64,000 nucleotides of DNA from Dolichospermum sp. DET69. Lineage in GTDB: Bacteria > Cyanobacteriota > Cyanobacteriia > Cyanobacteriales > Nostocaceae. Shown here piece by piece: positions 44,918 through 53,491 of this stretch. The translations under genes and the position numbers were made by a program. The notes below the pieces were generated by a model that worked only from the letters and a program-made list of their open reading frames with translations, did not search any database and had not been told where the DNA came from. How positions within the stretch are numbered: the stretch's first letter is position 1; every line of letters starts with the position of its first letter. The stretch covers positions 1 to 64,000 of the forward strand of contig CP070233.1 in the NCBI GenBank assembly GCA_017355425.1. Direction: 5' to 3'.

Positions 44918-45286
44918 GGTGTGTTTTCCTTTTTGTTTGTTCGTTTAACTTCTTCCTTGTGAAGAAGACTGGTTTGGTGAAGGCGTTAAATTGGTGTTGA
45001 AGGGTAATTTAACGAGTTGTCAATCACCAGAAGCTTTATATAAAACCTCTCTCCAAACCTCTCTCCTACAAGGAGAGAGGCTTTAAACTCTTTAAATTCT
45101 CAAGTTTTTTTCCTGTTCCCTCTCCTCTTAGGAGAGGGTTAGGGAGAGGTATCTTATCCCCCGTGCCAGTGATAAACCCCCGAACTGACAGAGGTTGTCC
45201 GTCAATTCATCGAGGCAAACCGTGCGCCAAGGGATGTAGAAATAGACTTTTGATATTTTTTGAGGTGAGTGGTAGAATGGGGTGAC

Positions 45287-45427
45287 TTACTCCGCGTCGT
45301 CGCCCGCAAAAGGAAGGTACCTCCTATTGATTTGGGCTGTAACCTGACCGCTTTGATCCTTGGCAGTAGAGATGGTTTCGCGTTCTACGGGAGCAACTTG
45401 TTGGGGGCGGATGTTCTTCTTAGTCAT
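45287..45427 (-). CDS. Cyanobactin precursor peptide 2
   Basis: 46 residues. Leader identical to copy 1 except Thr19 is Ile (RETIS). The variable segment after SGQVTA is QINRRYLP, a basic core of seven or eight residues, followed by FAGDDAE. The exact N-terminal cut (before or after Gln32) is uncertain. Same ribosome-binding site and 3' block as the other copies. Confidence 0.9.
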   Translation of the reverse strand: MTKKNIRPQQVAPVERETISTAKDQSGQVTAQINRRYLPFAGDDAE

Positions 45428-45796
45428 GGTGTGTTTTCCTTTTTGTTTGTTCGTTTAACTTCTTCCTGATGAAGAAGACTGGTTTGGTGAAGGCGTTAAA
45501 TTGGTGTTGAAGGGTAATTTAACGAGTTGTCATTCACCAGAAGCTTTATATAAAACCTCTCTCCAAACCTCTCTCCTACAAGGAGAGAGGCTTTAAACTC
45601 TTTAAATTCTCAAGTTTTTTTCCTGTTCCCTCTCCTCTTAGGAGAGGGTTAGGGAGAGGTATCTTATCCTTCGTGCCAGTGATAAACCCCCGAACTGACA
45701 GAGGTTGTCCGTCAATTCATCGAGGCAAACCGTGCGCCAAGGGATGTAGAAATAGACTTTTGATATTTTTTGAGGTGAGTGGTAGAATGGGGTGAC

Positions 45797-45940
45797 TTAC
45801 TCCGCGTCGTCGCCTGCAAAAGGATTTGGGAACCCAGGATAATATAGGGCTGTAACCTGACCGCTTTGATCGTTAGCAGTAGAGATGGTTTCGCGTTCTA
45901 CGGGAGCAACTTGTTGGGGGCGGATGTTCTTCTTAGTCAT
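45797..45940 (-). CDS. Cyanobactin precursor peptide 3
   Basis: 47 residues. The leader differs from copy 2 by Lys23 to Asn (TANDQ). The variable segment is LYYPGFPNP (eight or nine residues, aromatic and proline-rich), followed by FAGDDAE. The start ATG at 45940 is preceded by the same AAAAGGAAAACACACC leader. Confidence 0.9.
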   Translation of the reverse strand: MTKKNIRPQQVAPVERETISTANDQSGQVTALYYPGFPNPFAGDDAE

Positions 45941-46346
45941 GGTGTGTTTTCCTTTTTGTTTGTTCGTTTAACTTCTTCCTTGTGAAGAAGACTGGTTTGG
46001 TGAAGGCGTTAAATTGGTGTTGAAGGGTAATTTAACGAGTTGTCATTCACCAGAAGCTTTATATAAAACCTCTCTCCAAACCTCTCTCCTACAAGGAGAG
46101 AGGCTTTAAACTCTTTAAATTCTCAAGTTTTTTTCCTGTTCCCTCTCCTCTTACAAGTTTTTTTCCTGTTCCCTCTCCTCTTAGGAGAGGGTTAGGGAGA
46201 GGTATCTTAATTCACCTCCCCCGTGCCAGTGATAAACCCCCGAACTGACAAGGGTTGTCCGTCAATTCATCGAGGCAAACCGTGCGCCAAGGGATGTAGA
46301 AATAGACTTTTGACCTTTTTTGAGGTGAGTGGTAGAATGGGGTGAC

Positions 46347-46487
46347 TTACTCCGCGTCGTCGCCTGCAAAAGGAAGCCAGGGCCACGCTATAAGGGCTGT
46401 AACCTGACCGCTTTGATCCTTAGCTGTAGAGATGGTTTCGCGTTCAACGGGAGCAACTTGTTGGGGGCGGATGTTTTTCTTAGTCAT
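46347..46487 (-). CDS. Cyanobactin precursor peptide 4
   Basis: 46 residues; leader as in copy 2. The variable segment is LIAWPWLP (seven or eight residues, two Trp), followed by FAGDDAE. It is the outermost copy, nearest the divergent protease gene. A few synonymous changes in the leader (AAA for AAG, GTT for GTA) show that copies have begun to drift while the protein leader stayed constant. Tryptophans are prenylation targets in other cyanobactins, but no prenyltransferase gene is in this window. Confidence 0.9.
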   Translation of the reverse strand: MTKKNIRPQQVAPVERETISTAKDQSGQVTALIAWPWLPFAGDDAE

Positions 46488-47193
46488 GGTGTGTTTTCCT
46501 TTTTGTTTGTTCGTTTAACTTCTTCCTTATGAAGAAGACTGGTTTGGTGAAGGCGTTAAATTGGTGTTGAAGGGTAATTTAACGAGTTGTGATTCACCAG
46601 AAGCTTTATATAAAACCTGTCTCCTTGTAGGAGAGAGGCTTTAAACTCTTTAAATTCTCAAGTTTTTTTCCTGTTCCCTCTCCTCTTAGGAGAGGGTTAG
46701 GGAGAGGTAGAGTTTTAGTATTAACTAATGTGAATTTTTCAGAATAATCAATGCAACTCCCTACCATGAGATGATAAAAAGTGCAATTACTAATCAGTAG
46801 GCTAAGTGAAGCTACCCTGATTCTGATAGTACAGCCAATTATGATTCAACGCAAGACCTTATTAATAAAAATTACTTATAGTAAATCAGGTTGTTAACAC
46901 TCCTATTTGCTTGATATTTCCGTGAAGCGGAAATCACTATCTCCTCCCGTCAAGTATTTGTAAATACTGATTTTCATCCACAGCACAGGAGAAAATAAAC
47001 ACTTACCAAAACCGTTTTTTTTTTTGACATAAGAAAAAATTATATCAATTAAAATATGTAAATTGAGTTGACATTTCAGCCGAATGGTATGAGAATTACT
47101 TTTGTGTTCTAGAAGCACAATCGTAATAAAAATGTCATAAAATAGATATTTATGGCGCAAAATAGATGTTTAAGCAGATAATTAACAAATTAA
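46488..47193. promoter_or_regulatory. Divergent region between precursor genes and the split protease gene
   Basis: 706 bases. The first 220 are the upstream part of precursor module 4. The rest is AT-rich, with a hairpin TTTCCGTGAAGCGGAAA (46917-46933) and a T11 tract near 47017. It should hold promoters for both directions. The 85-residue minus-strand ORF at 46903-47160 has no coding features and is rejected. Confidence 0.5.
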
Positions 47194-48354
47194 ATGCCAA
47201 AATCCTCAATTGAAACGGAAATCCAGAAATTATGGAACTTGACACAGGGTGATTCACAAATATGTGTAGCTATACTCGACGGATTGGTTGATCAATCTCA
47301 TGATTGCTTAAATGCAGCAAATTTAACAAGATTGCCAACACTTATTCAGGGAGAAGCGACAGCTAATGGATCTATGTCTGGACATGGAACTCATGTAGCA
47401 AGCATCATATTTGGTCAACATAATTCCTCAGAATTACGGGGAATTGCTCCCCAATGTCGAGGGTTAATCGTCCCTATTTTTGGTGACAATAATAAGAAAC
47501 TTTCTCAACTAGACCTATCTCGTGCCATAGAACAAGCCGTCAATGCTGGAGCGGATATTATCAATGTCAGCGCTGGACAACTCACTGATAATGGTGAAGC
47601 AGAAGGCTGGTTAGATAGGGCTGTGCAACTATGCAAAGATCACAATGTTTTAATTGTGGCTGCTGCTGGTAATGATGGTTGCGAATGTTTGCACGTTCCT
47701 GCATCTTTACCCACCGTATTAGCAGTAGGGGCAATGAATGACCAAGGTAAACCCATAGACTTTAGTAACTGGGGGGAAAAATATCAAAACCAAGGCATTC
47801 TTGCACCGGGAGAAAACATTTTAGGGGCAAAACCGGGGGGAGGGACACAAAAACTCAGTGGTACTAGCTTTGCTACTCCTATTGTTTCCGGTGTCGCTGC
47901 TTTACTCCTAAGTCTGCAAGTTCAACGTGGTGAAAAACCCGACCCCGCTAAGGTGAGAGCGGTTTTATTAGAAACTGCTATACCTTGCACAGATAAGGAT
48001 ACAGACGATATTAGTCGCTGTTTATTAGGTAAATTAAATATTTCTGGTGCATTGCAATATTTTACAGGAGGAACAATGTCCGAAGAATTAGATACAGTAG
48101 AAACCGTTGACAGTATTGAAGCTGCTGGTTGCGGTTGTGCAGAGATTACAAATAGTGCTGAACCAGAACCCAACCCGGAAGAATTTATACCCCCTGAATT
48201 TTTCCCAGTAGTTCCTGCTGTGACAACTTCCGCACCTTTAACAAATTCATCCAATTCTCAATTTACTACCATGTCAAATCGTACATCTAATTACATTACT
48301 GCTAGTCAAGCACCCAGCGATCTCGCCACACTCTCTAATCTCAAAATAACGTAG
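47194..48354 (+). pseudogene. PatA/AcyA-like cyanobactin protease, N-terminal part (interrupted gene)
   Basis: 386 residues ending prematurely. S8 domain with triad Asp29 (AILDGLVD), His64 (SGHGTHV) and Ser225 (SGTSFATP), without the capping insertion, so it is of the N-terminal (PatA) protease type that cuts the leader from the core. After a linker (EAAGCGCAE, then Glu/Pro- and Ser/Thr-rich) the frame runs into an IS607-family element at about 48351 and stops at TAG (48352-48354). The protease domain itself is complete, so a truncated but active enzyme is possible. Confidence 0.88.
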
Positions 48355-48385
48355 TATACTGGGGTTAATCGTATTTAACCGAAAG

Positions 48386-48994
48386 ATGAAATACCTAACC
48401 CCAGAACAAGTTTATAAACAGTTCGGCTATCACCCTAAGACGACGGCAGAATGGGCTGACTTAGGGAAAATAGAATGTATCCGTTCCCCTGGTGGACATC
48501 GAAGATATCCAGAATCAGCGTTTATAAAAACAGTCTCAACGGATAAAGAGCGGGTTCTTTACGCCCGTGTCAGCACAAAAACCCAGTTGTTAGACCTTGA
48601 CACACAAATAGAATTTTTAGGTAAAACCTACCCAGGATGTCGAGTCGTCAAGGATGTGGCTAGTGGCATGAATTGGAAGCGGAAAAACTTTCTTAAATTA
48701 ATGACTCAAGTTGCCCAGAATCAAATCTCTGAAATTGTCGTAGGGCATAAAGACAGATTATGCAGATTTGGATTTGAGTTCGTTGAGTGGTTTTGCAACC
48801 TTCACAGCTGCAAAATTGTTGTGGTAAACAATGCCAAGTTATCACCACACGAAGAGTTAATGCAGGACTTTATGGCTATCATGCACTGCTTTTCCTCCAA
48901 ACTTTACTTCCTTCGGGCTTACAAGAAAAAAATAGCCGAAGAGCAAAATATTCATGAAACAAATAGTAGTCAATACGAGTCAATGGGTGTATAG
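48386..48994 (+). CDS. tnpA: IS607-family serine recombinase TnpA
   Basis: 202 residues. N-terminal MerR-like helix-turn-helix (LTPEQVYKQFGYHPKTTAEW, then IRSPGGHRRYPES) followed by the small serine-recombinase domain with nucleophile Ser63 in YARVSTKTQ and the motifs GHKDRLCRFGFEF. This N-terminal DNA-binding order is diagnostic of IS607. Intact, so the element could be mobile. The start lies 35 bases from the left end of the element. Confidence 0.95.
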   Translation: MKYLTPEQVYKQFGYHPKTTAEWADLGKIECIRSPGGHRRYPESAFIKTVSTDKERVLYARVSTKTQLLDLDTQIEFLGKTYPGCRVVKDVASGMNWKRKNFLKLMTQVAQNQISEIVVGHKDRLCRFGFEFVEWFCNLHSCKIVVVNNAKLSPHEELMQDFMAIMHCFSSKLYFLRAYKKKIAEEQNIHETNSSQYESMGV

Positions 48995-49021
48995 TAGTAA
49001 AAGACGTAGTAAGCCAAACTC

Positions 49022-50503
49022 ATGAAACTCAAGGTAAAGAATCAGTTAACCGTTACGAGAATCGCTATTTTAGGAACTGAAAAACTAAATAACTGGAAAT
49101 CTAACGAGCTTGATTTGATCGCTTTGAGCTTGGGTAAACTACGCTCTGACCTGTGGAACGAGTTCGGGTCGTTGAAAGCCTGGGGTGTTTCTAAATTTGA
49201 GATTGACAAACAGCTACGCACCTTAAAAGACAAATATCAATTACCTGCTAAGTTATGGGAAGCGACTCTCTATGACGTAATTGATGATATTCATTTAGTT
49301 CAGGCTGCTTGTGTTGAGAAGGTGATAAAATCTTTGGGGCAATCGTTCCAGTCTTTTCAGGCTAAAAAAGGAGTTTTACAACTTACCTTAGAAAGTCGGG
49401 AATGGTTGGAACATCCCAAACTTTGCACCTTAGTTAGAAAGTTTTGGTATCGAGGACACACGAAAGTTTGTAACCAAATTATTGTAAAGGCTTATGATAC
49501 TAAAACAGATGATAAAGGTGTGGTGTGGTTGCGTTTTGGAGGTTTAACTCCATGTAAAACTCTCAAACTACCAACGACTTTACCAACAGAAATCAAGTGT
49601 CAGATAAGGCTAATTAAGCGTAATAGTAGATGGCAAATACATTACACAACTGACATCCAAAAAGCTGAAAAAAAGACCGAGGGTAAAATAATTGGATGTG
49701 ATAGAGGTTACACCGAAGTTTATGCCACATCTTCTAACGATGGCGCTAGATTTTTAGGTAATGACTTTGGTAAAATCCAAACTCAAGAAACCGATTACAG
49801 AACAGCGAAACAAGTTAAACGTAATAAAATCAAGTCAGTTTTTAACAAGTCTACAGCTAAAGGAAATGGTGCTAAGGCTGATAGAATTAAACGGAATAAT
49901 CTTGGTAGAATCAAGTGGGACAATCGGGAAACATCCTTTAAAGGTAGGATTCAAACAATAGTTTTTACAGCTACGCATGACTTGATGACAGATGCGATCA
50001 AGGTAGCTTTTGAAGATTTGACGGAGCAAATAAAAGGCAAAAAGCCCATGAGAAAGCGCATGAAGAGAAATGTTTCTTCATGGTGCAAGGGGATAGTTGC
50101 GGATGCCCTCAAACAAGTTTCAACCCGTGTAGGTTGCACGGTTGTTAGTGTTAATTGTGCGTATACGTCACAACTTGACTCCAGATTTAGTACCTTAACG
50201 GGGACTAGAAATGGTGACAAGTTTACCGGACATGATGGGGTCGTGATGCACTCAGATACTAACGCTGCTGATAACGTTCTAGTAAGAATGGGTGACGTTG
50301 AAATCACTCGTTACATGAAACATTCAAACGTAAAAGTAATATTACTAGAACGAACTCAGAAGTTTCGGGAATCCCTAATAGTGGAGACTGAAGCGAAACC
50401 GGGCAAGGATAAGCCCCAGACTCTAGAACCTAAAAGCAAACTTGCGAACAAGGTCAATCAGAGAGCGAACTATAAGCAATTGACGTTGTTTGACCTTGGT
50501 TAA
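49022..50503 (+). CDS. tnpB: TnpB-family RNA-guided nuclease of IS607 type
   Basis: 493 residues. The RuvC-like residues are present: Asp227 (IIGCDRGYTEVY), Glu331 (VAFEDL) and Asp412 (HSDTNAADNVL). The CxxC zinc-finger between them is missing: in the expected place (SQLDSRFSTLTGTRNGDKF) only Cys379 is near. Known TnpB proteins use an omega-RNA transcribed from the gene end and right flank to cut DNA next to a target motif, favouring retention of the element. The stop is 4 bases from the right end, so the scaffold RNA must overlap the coding end. A basic C-terminal tail follows the catalytic domain. Confidence 0.92.
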   Translation: MKLKVKNQLTVTRIAILGTEKLNNWKSNELDLIALSLGKLRSDLWNEFGSLKAWGVSKFEIDKQLRTLKDKYQLPAKLWEATLYDVIDDIHLVQAACVEKVIKSLGQSFQSFQAKKGVLQLTLESREWLEHPKLCTLVRKFWYRGHTKVCNQIIVKAYDTKTDDKGVVWLRFGGLTPCKTLKLPTTLPTEIKCQIRLIKRNSRWQIHYTTDIQKAEKKTEGKIIGCDRGYTEVYATSSNDGARFLGNDFGKIQTQETDYRTAKQVKRNKIKSVFNKSTAKGNGAKADRIKRNNLGRIKWDNRETSFKGRIQTIVFTATHDLMTDAIKVAFEDLTEQIKGKKPMRKRMKRNVSSWCKGIVADALKQVSTRVGCTVVSVNCAYTSQLDSRFSTLTGTRNGDKFTGHDGVVMHSDTNAADNVLVRMGDVEITRYMKHSNVKVILLERTQKFRESLIVETEAKPGKDKPQTLEPKSKLANKVNQRANYKQLTLFDLG

Positions 50504-50507
50504 CTAC

Positions 50508-51366
50508 GTTATTTGTGTATCCCGAAGTTAACTTAGTGTATGCTTTAGGTACACTGGGTTACGATTTTGGTTCAGAAGCCAGAAGAGACTCTTTTAAACA
50601 ATTAATGCCGGGAGTACAAATAGACGGAACAGCGATTCCCGCTAACCCTTATGATGCGCGGCAGATGGTAGATTATTTAGGAGATAATCTTTCTGAGGCT
50701 AAGTCCTTAATTTGGACATTGAATTTAGAATTAACTCCTGTCTATGCAATTGAACCAGGTGGGGCTTTTGCGAGAGATGTTTATGGGATTTTACAAGAAT
50801 TATTATCGGGACAAATTCAAGCAGAAGACAGCGAGAATTATGTAGAGAGAGTCAGTATTCCCGGTATTTTATCGGGACGCAGTGTAAAACTATTTTCTGG
50901 TCAAGTTGTTCCTGTAATTGAAGTTCCCAACATTCGGGGAATGTATGGTTGGAAGGTTAACACCTTAGTTCAAGCTGCTATTCAGACAGTGCAAGCACAA
51001 GCTTCAGAAGCCCAAGAAGAGTCTATTCGTCGGACTTTGGGTAGTTTCCTCAGCCGCATTTATTATGATTTACGCAACTTGGGGACAACTTCCCAAGATA
51101 GGGCGTTGAATTTTGCCTCTACGAATGCTTTTCAAGCGGCTTCTACCTTTGCGGAAGCTGTGGCTACAGGTATGGAGTTGGATAGTATTACAGTGGAGAA
51201 AAGTCCTTTCTGTCGTTTAGATAGCGATTGTTGGGATGTAAAATTGAAGTTCTTTGACCCTGAAAATAGTCGTCGGGCGAAGAAGCTATTCCGGTTTACA
51301 ATTGATGTGAGTGATATTATTCCTGTTACTTTGGGCGAAGTCCGTTCTTGGTCTACTCCTTATTAA
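50508..51366 (+). pseudogene. PatA/AcyA-like protease, C-terminal part (interrupted gene)
   Basis: The separated C-terminal domain shared by PatA and PatG: VYALGTLGYDFGSEARRD at the start, DARQMVDYLG, VSIPGILSGRSVKLFSGQVV, RGMYGWKVN and SPFCRLDSDCWDVKLKFFD at the end. It has no start of its own except GTG at 50515. In frame with the N-terminal part once the IS607 element is removed. About 70 percent of positions resemble the domain in the macrocyclase by eye. Confidence 0.9.
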
Positions 51367-51424
51367 TATCTCACCTGGCGAATATAATTTACAGCCCCAA
51401 CAGCCCCGGCGAATAGAATTCGCG

Positions 51425-51535
51425 GCTACACAAACAAAGTCCACCTTCGTGGACTAAAAAACTAACTGTTTCAAACCTACGTAGGTAGGTTTCGCCTGTG
51501 TAGACGCGGTTTCTAACCGCCGATTTAATGTTAAT
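51425..51535. repeat. Dispersed repeat (CGCCTGTGTAGACGCGGTTTCT)
   Basis: GTCCACCTTCGTGGACT hairpin, CTACGTAGGTAGGTTTCGCC and GTGTAGACGCGGTTTCTAACC, GCCGATTTAATGTTA. Same block as 26715-26775. It separates the protease gene from the acyB-like gene. Confidence 0.85.
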
Positions 51536-51586
51536 TACTAATGTTGGTTGACATACGTCAACCCAACCTACAATCTAAAATTGATT

Positions 51587-51790
51587 ATGAGATTACCCAA
51601 ACTTTCCCCACCAGTAAAAAGACCGGATATTATTTATCCTCATCGTTCTGTTGATGTAATTCACGGTAGAGTCGAAGATTTAGTGAGCATTCGTATGGAT
51701 TTATTACATGGTGCTAATTATAATGACCCCGCTGCATTTCAAAATCGTAGTTATCAGCAAATTAAATCTTCTTGTAGTTGCATGATTTAG
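51587..51790 (+). CDS. PatB/AcyB-like small cyanobactin protein
   Basis: 67 residues from the ATG at 51587: MRLPKLSPPVKRPDIIYPHR, then SVDVIHGRVEDLVSI, a GANYNDPAAF segment and a Cys-rich end SSCSCMI. Cyanobactin loci contain two short conserved genes (PatB and PatC); size, order after the protease gene and direction fit this one as PatB/AcyB type. Biochemical role unknown even in studied systems. Assigned by context and general resemblance; no certainty about the family name. Confidence 0.68.
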   Translation: MRLPKLSPPVKRPDIIYPHRSVDVIHGRVEDLVSIRMDLLHGANYNDPAAFQNRSYQQIKSSCSCMI

Positions 51791-51804
51791 GAGTTATCAA
51801 TATT

Positions 51805-51993
51805 ATGAGTAAACAAAAGAAAACCCCCGCAAATTCTAGCGAACTAGAACCTAAACCACCAGCAGAAATTGAACGTAAATTATTATCTACTGGTTTGGAA
51901 GATTATGGTTTTTGGTCACAAGAAATGGCTAAACAAAAAGCCCAACAAACTGAACCTGATAAACCTTTTCGTCGTGGTCGGATTTGGTGTTAA
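51805..51993 (+). CDS. PatC/TenC-like small cyanobactin protein
   Basis: 62 residues from ATG at 51805: MSKQKKTPANSSELEPKPPA, then EIERKLLSTGLEDYGFWSQE, MAKQKAQQ and a basic end KPFRRGRIWC. AGGAGT (51788-51793) is a good ribosome-binding site. It starts 14 bases after the AcyB-like stop and so is in the same operon. Likely soluble, partly disordered, with a single C-terminal Cys. Function unknown. Confidence 0.68.
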   Translation: MSKQKKTPANSSELEPKPPAEIERKLLSTGLEDYGFWSQEMAKQKAQQTEPDKPFRRGRIWC

Positions 51994-51998
51994 TTTTC

Positions 51999-52031
51999 AG
52001 ATCCCCGACTTCTTTAAGAAGTCGGGGATCT
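51999..52031 (+). terminator. Terminator-like perfect palindrome after the small cyanobactin genes
   Basis: Stem AGATCCCCGACTTCTT with a 1-base centre and AAGAAGTCGGGGATCT (16 bp perfect), followed by AGTTTTTTAAA on the plus strand, five bases after the preceding stop codon. Also a member of the dispersed GATCCCCGACTTCTT family. It lies between the convergent ends of this operon and ffh. Confidence 0.8.
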
Positions 52032-52042
52032 AGTTTTTTAAA

Positions 52043-53491
52043 CTAAAGAGTCCCAAAACCTTTTTTCTTTTTCTCCTTCTTTTTCTTCGCTGGTGGTGCG
52101 CCACCGGGATAACCGCGCCAGCCTGCTGCGGGACGATTACCACCCGCTGCTAAGGGATTACCACCGCCAAACATTCCTCCCATACCGGGAATGCCACCCT
52201 GTCCCATTTGCTGCATGAGCGATCGCATTTTTTGGAAATCCGCTACCAGTTTGCTTACATCCCCTTCTCTATAACCAGAACCAGAGGCTATTCTTCTTCT
52301 GCGACTGGGAGAACTCGATAATAAATCTGGATCACGGCGTTCTTTGCCTGTCATGGAATTAATCATGGCTTCACAGCGTTTTAGCTGGGTTTCTCCCTGC
52401 TTCAACTGGTCATCAGAAAGCTTATTCATGCCCGGAATCATCTTCATGATTCCCCCCAAAGAACCCATGTTTTTCAATAACCGCATTTGCTTGAGAAAGT
52501 CAGTAAAATCAAATTTCGCTGACAGGATTTTCTCCTGCATTTTCTCCGCATCTTCCAAATTTATTTCTTCTTGGGCTTTTTCTACTAAGGTGAGAACATC
52601 CCCCATGCCCAAAATCCGCGAAGCCATGCGGTCAGGATAAAACGGTTGTAGTGCTTCGACTTTTTCCCCCACACCCACAAATTTAATTGGCGCTCCGGAA
52701 ATTTGCCGGACTGACAACGCCGCACCACCCCGGCTATCGCCATCCATTTTAGTCAGGATTGCCCCAGTAATCCCAATTTGATCATGGAAGGTGCGAGTTA
52801 GATTTGCTGCCTCTTGACCCGTCATTGCGTCAACAACTAACAGGGTTTCATCGGGCTGGACTATTTCCTTGATGCGGGCTAATTCCGCCATCATATCTTC
52901 GTCTATTTGTAAGCGTCCGGCAGTATCAATAATTACTGTATTTATGCCTTCGGCTCTGGCACGTTCCACACCTTGACGGGCGATTTCTACGGGGTCAGCT
53001 TCAATTCCCAATTCAAAGACGGGGACATCAATTTGCTTACCCAGGGTAAGTAACTGGTCAATAGCTGCGGGACGGTAAATATCTGTAGCCACTAGCAAAC
53101 AACTACGGTCTTGTTTGCGTAAATGCAAAGCTAATTTAGCGGTGGCTGTGGTTTTCCCTGTCCCTTGCAAACCAGCCATTAAGATCACGGTGGTCTTACC
53201 TACATTTTCTGCAAGGGGAACATTTTCTTCCCCCATGATTTGCACTAATTCATCATGAACAATTTTGATGAACTGTTGGTCAGGACGCACACCGGCGATA
53301 ACTTCGGCTCCCTGGGCTTTGGTTTCGACTTCGCTAATAAAATCTTTGACTACCTGGAGGTTAACATCTGCCTCCAACAAAGCCCGACGCACTTCCCGCA
53401 AAGCGTCTTGAATGTTGGATTGGGAGATTTTATCCTGTCCTCGGATTTTTTTCCAGGCGGATTCTAAGCGGTCAGATAGTGCATCAAACAT
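52043..53491 (-). CDS. ffh: Signal recognition particle protein Ffh
   Basis: GTPase of the signal recognition particle, which binds signal sequences and 4.5S RNA and targets membrane proteins. 482 residues: N domain (1-~85), G domain with GLQGTGKTT, DTAGR and TKMDGD, and the C-terminal Met-rich M domain (from ~325; MKMIPGMNKL ... MQQMGQGGIPGMGG). The C-terminal tail is Gly/Met/Lys-rich and ends in KKKKEKKKKGFG. In several cyanobacteria it directly precedes rpsP; here the cyanobactin island separates them. Confidence 0.98.
   Translation of the reverse strand: MFDALSDRLESAWKKIRGQDKISQSNIQDALREVRRALLEADVNLQVVKDFISEVETKAQGAEVIAGVRPDQQFIKIVHDELVQIMGEENVPLAENVGKTTVILMAGLQGTGKTTATAKLALHLRKQDRSCLLVATDIYRPAAIDQLLTLGKQIDVPVFELGIEADPVEIARQGVERARAEGINTVIIDTAGRLQIDEDMMAELARIKEIVQPDETLLVVDAMTGQEAANLTRTFHDQIGITGAILTKMDGDSRGGAALSVRQISGAPIKFVGVGEKVEALQPFYPDRMASRILGMGDVLTLVEKAQEEINLEDAEKMQEKILSAKFDFTDFLKQMRLLKNMGSLGGIMKMIPGMNKLSDDQLKQGETQLKRCEAMINSMTGKERRDPDLLSSSPSRRRRIASGSGYREGDVSKLVADFQKMRSLMQQMGQGGIPGMGGMFGGGNPLAAGGNRPAAGWRGYPGGAPPAKKKKEKKKKGFGTL

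Larger units (their letters stand above)
44636..46710. repeat. Four tandem modules, each with one cyanobactin precursor gene
   Basis: Modules start with CCGTGCCAGTGATAAACCCC at 44636, 45161, 45671 and 46221 (periods 525, 510 and 550 bp). Reading the minus strand each has: a palindrome pair (CCCTCTCCTAAGAGGAGAGGG and CCTCTCTCCTTGTAGGAGAG), a putative promoter region, the ribosome-binding site AAAAGGAAAA, the precursor gene, and a 125-base conserved 3' block. Modules are nearly identical except in the core-encoding segment of the gene, the palindrome spacers and a few bases. Copy 3 carries an extra 37-bp duplication near 46150. Confidence 0.97.
48351..50507 (+). mobile_element. IS607-family insertion inside the protease gene
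   Basis: About 2.16 kb with a serine-recombinase tnpA and a tnpB. The left junction is AAATAACGTAGTATAC and the right is TTAACTACGTTATTT; both share ACGT. Joining them at ACGT gives AAATAACGTTATTT, a perfect palindrome, and an uninterrupted protease reading frame (47194-48350 + 50508-51366, 671 residues). No longer target duplication is seen, as expected for IS607. The exact crossover base within ACGT cannot be fixed. Confidence 0.9.

Noticed and set aside
45269-46532. Plus-strand ORFs of 66-67 residues (45269-45469, 46329-46532)
   Set aside because: They are antisense to precursor genes 2 and 4 and exist because the modules are repeated; the minus-strand precursors have leaders, ribosome-binding sites and follower sequences.
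46903-47160. 85-residue minus-strand ORF upstream of the split protease
   Set aside because: AT-rich upstream region, no ribosome-binding site, no recognisable pattern.
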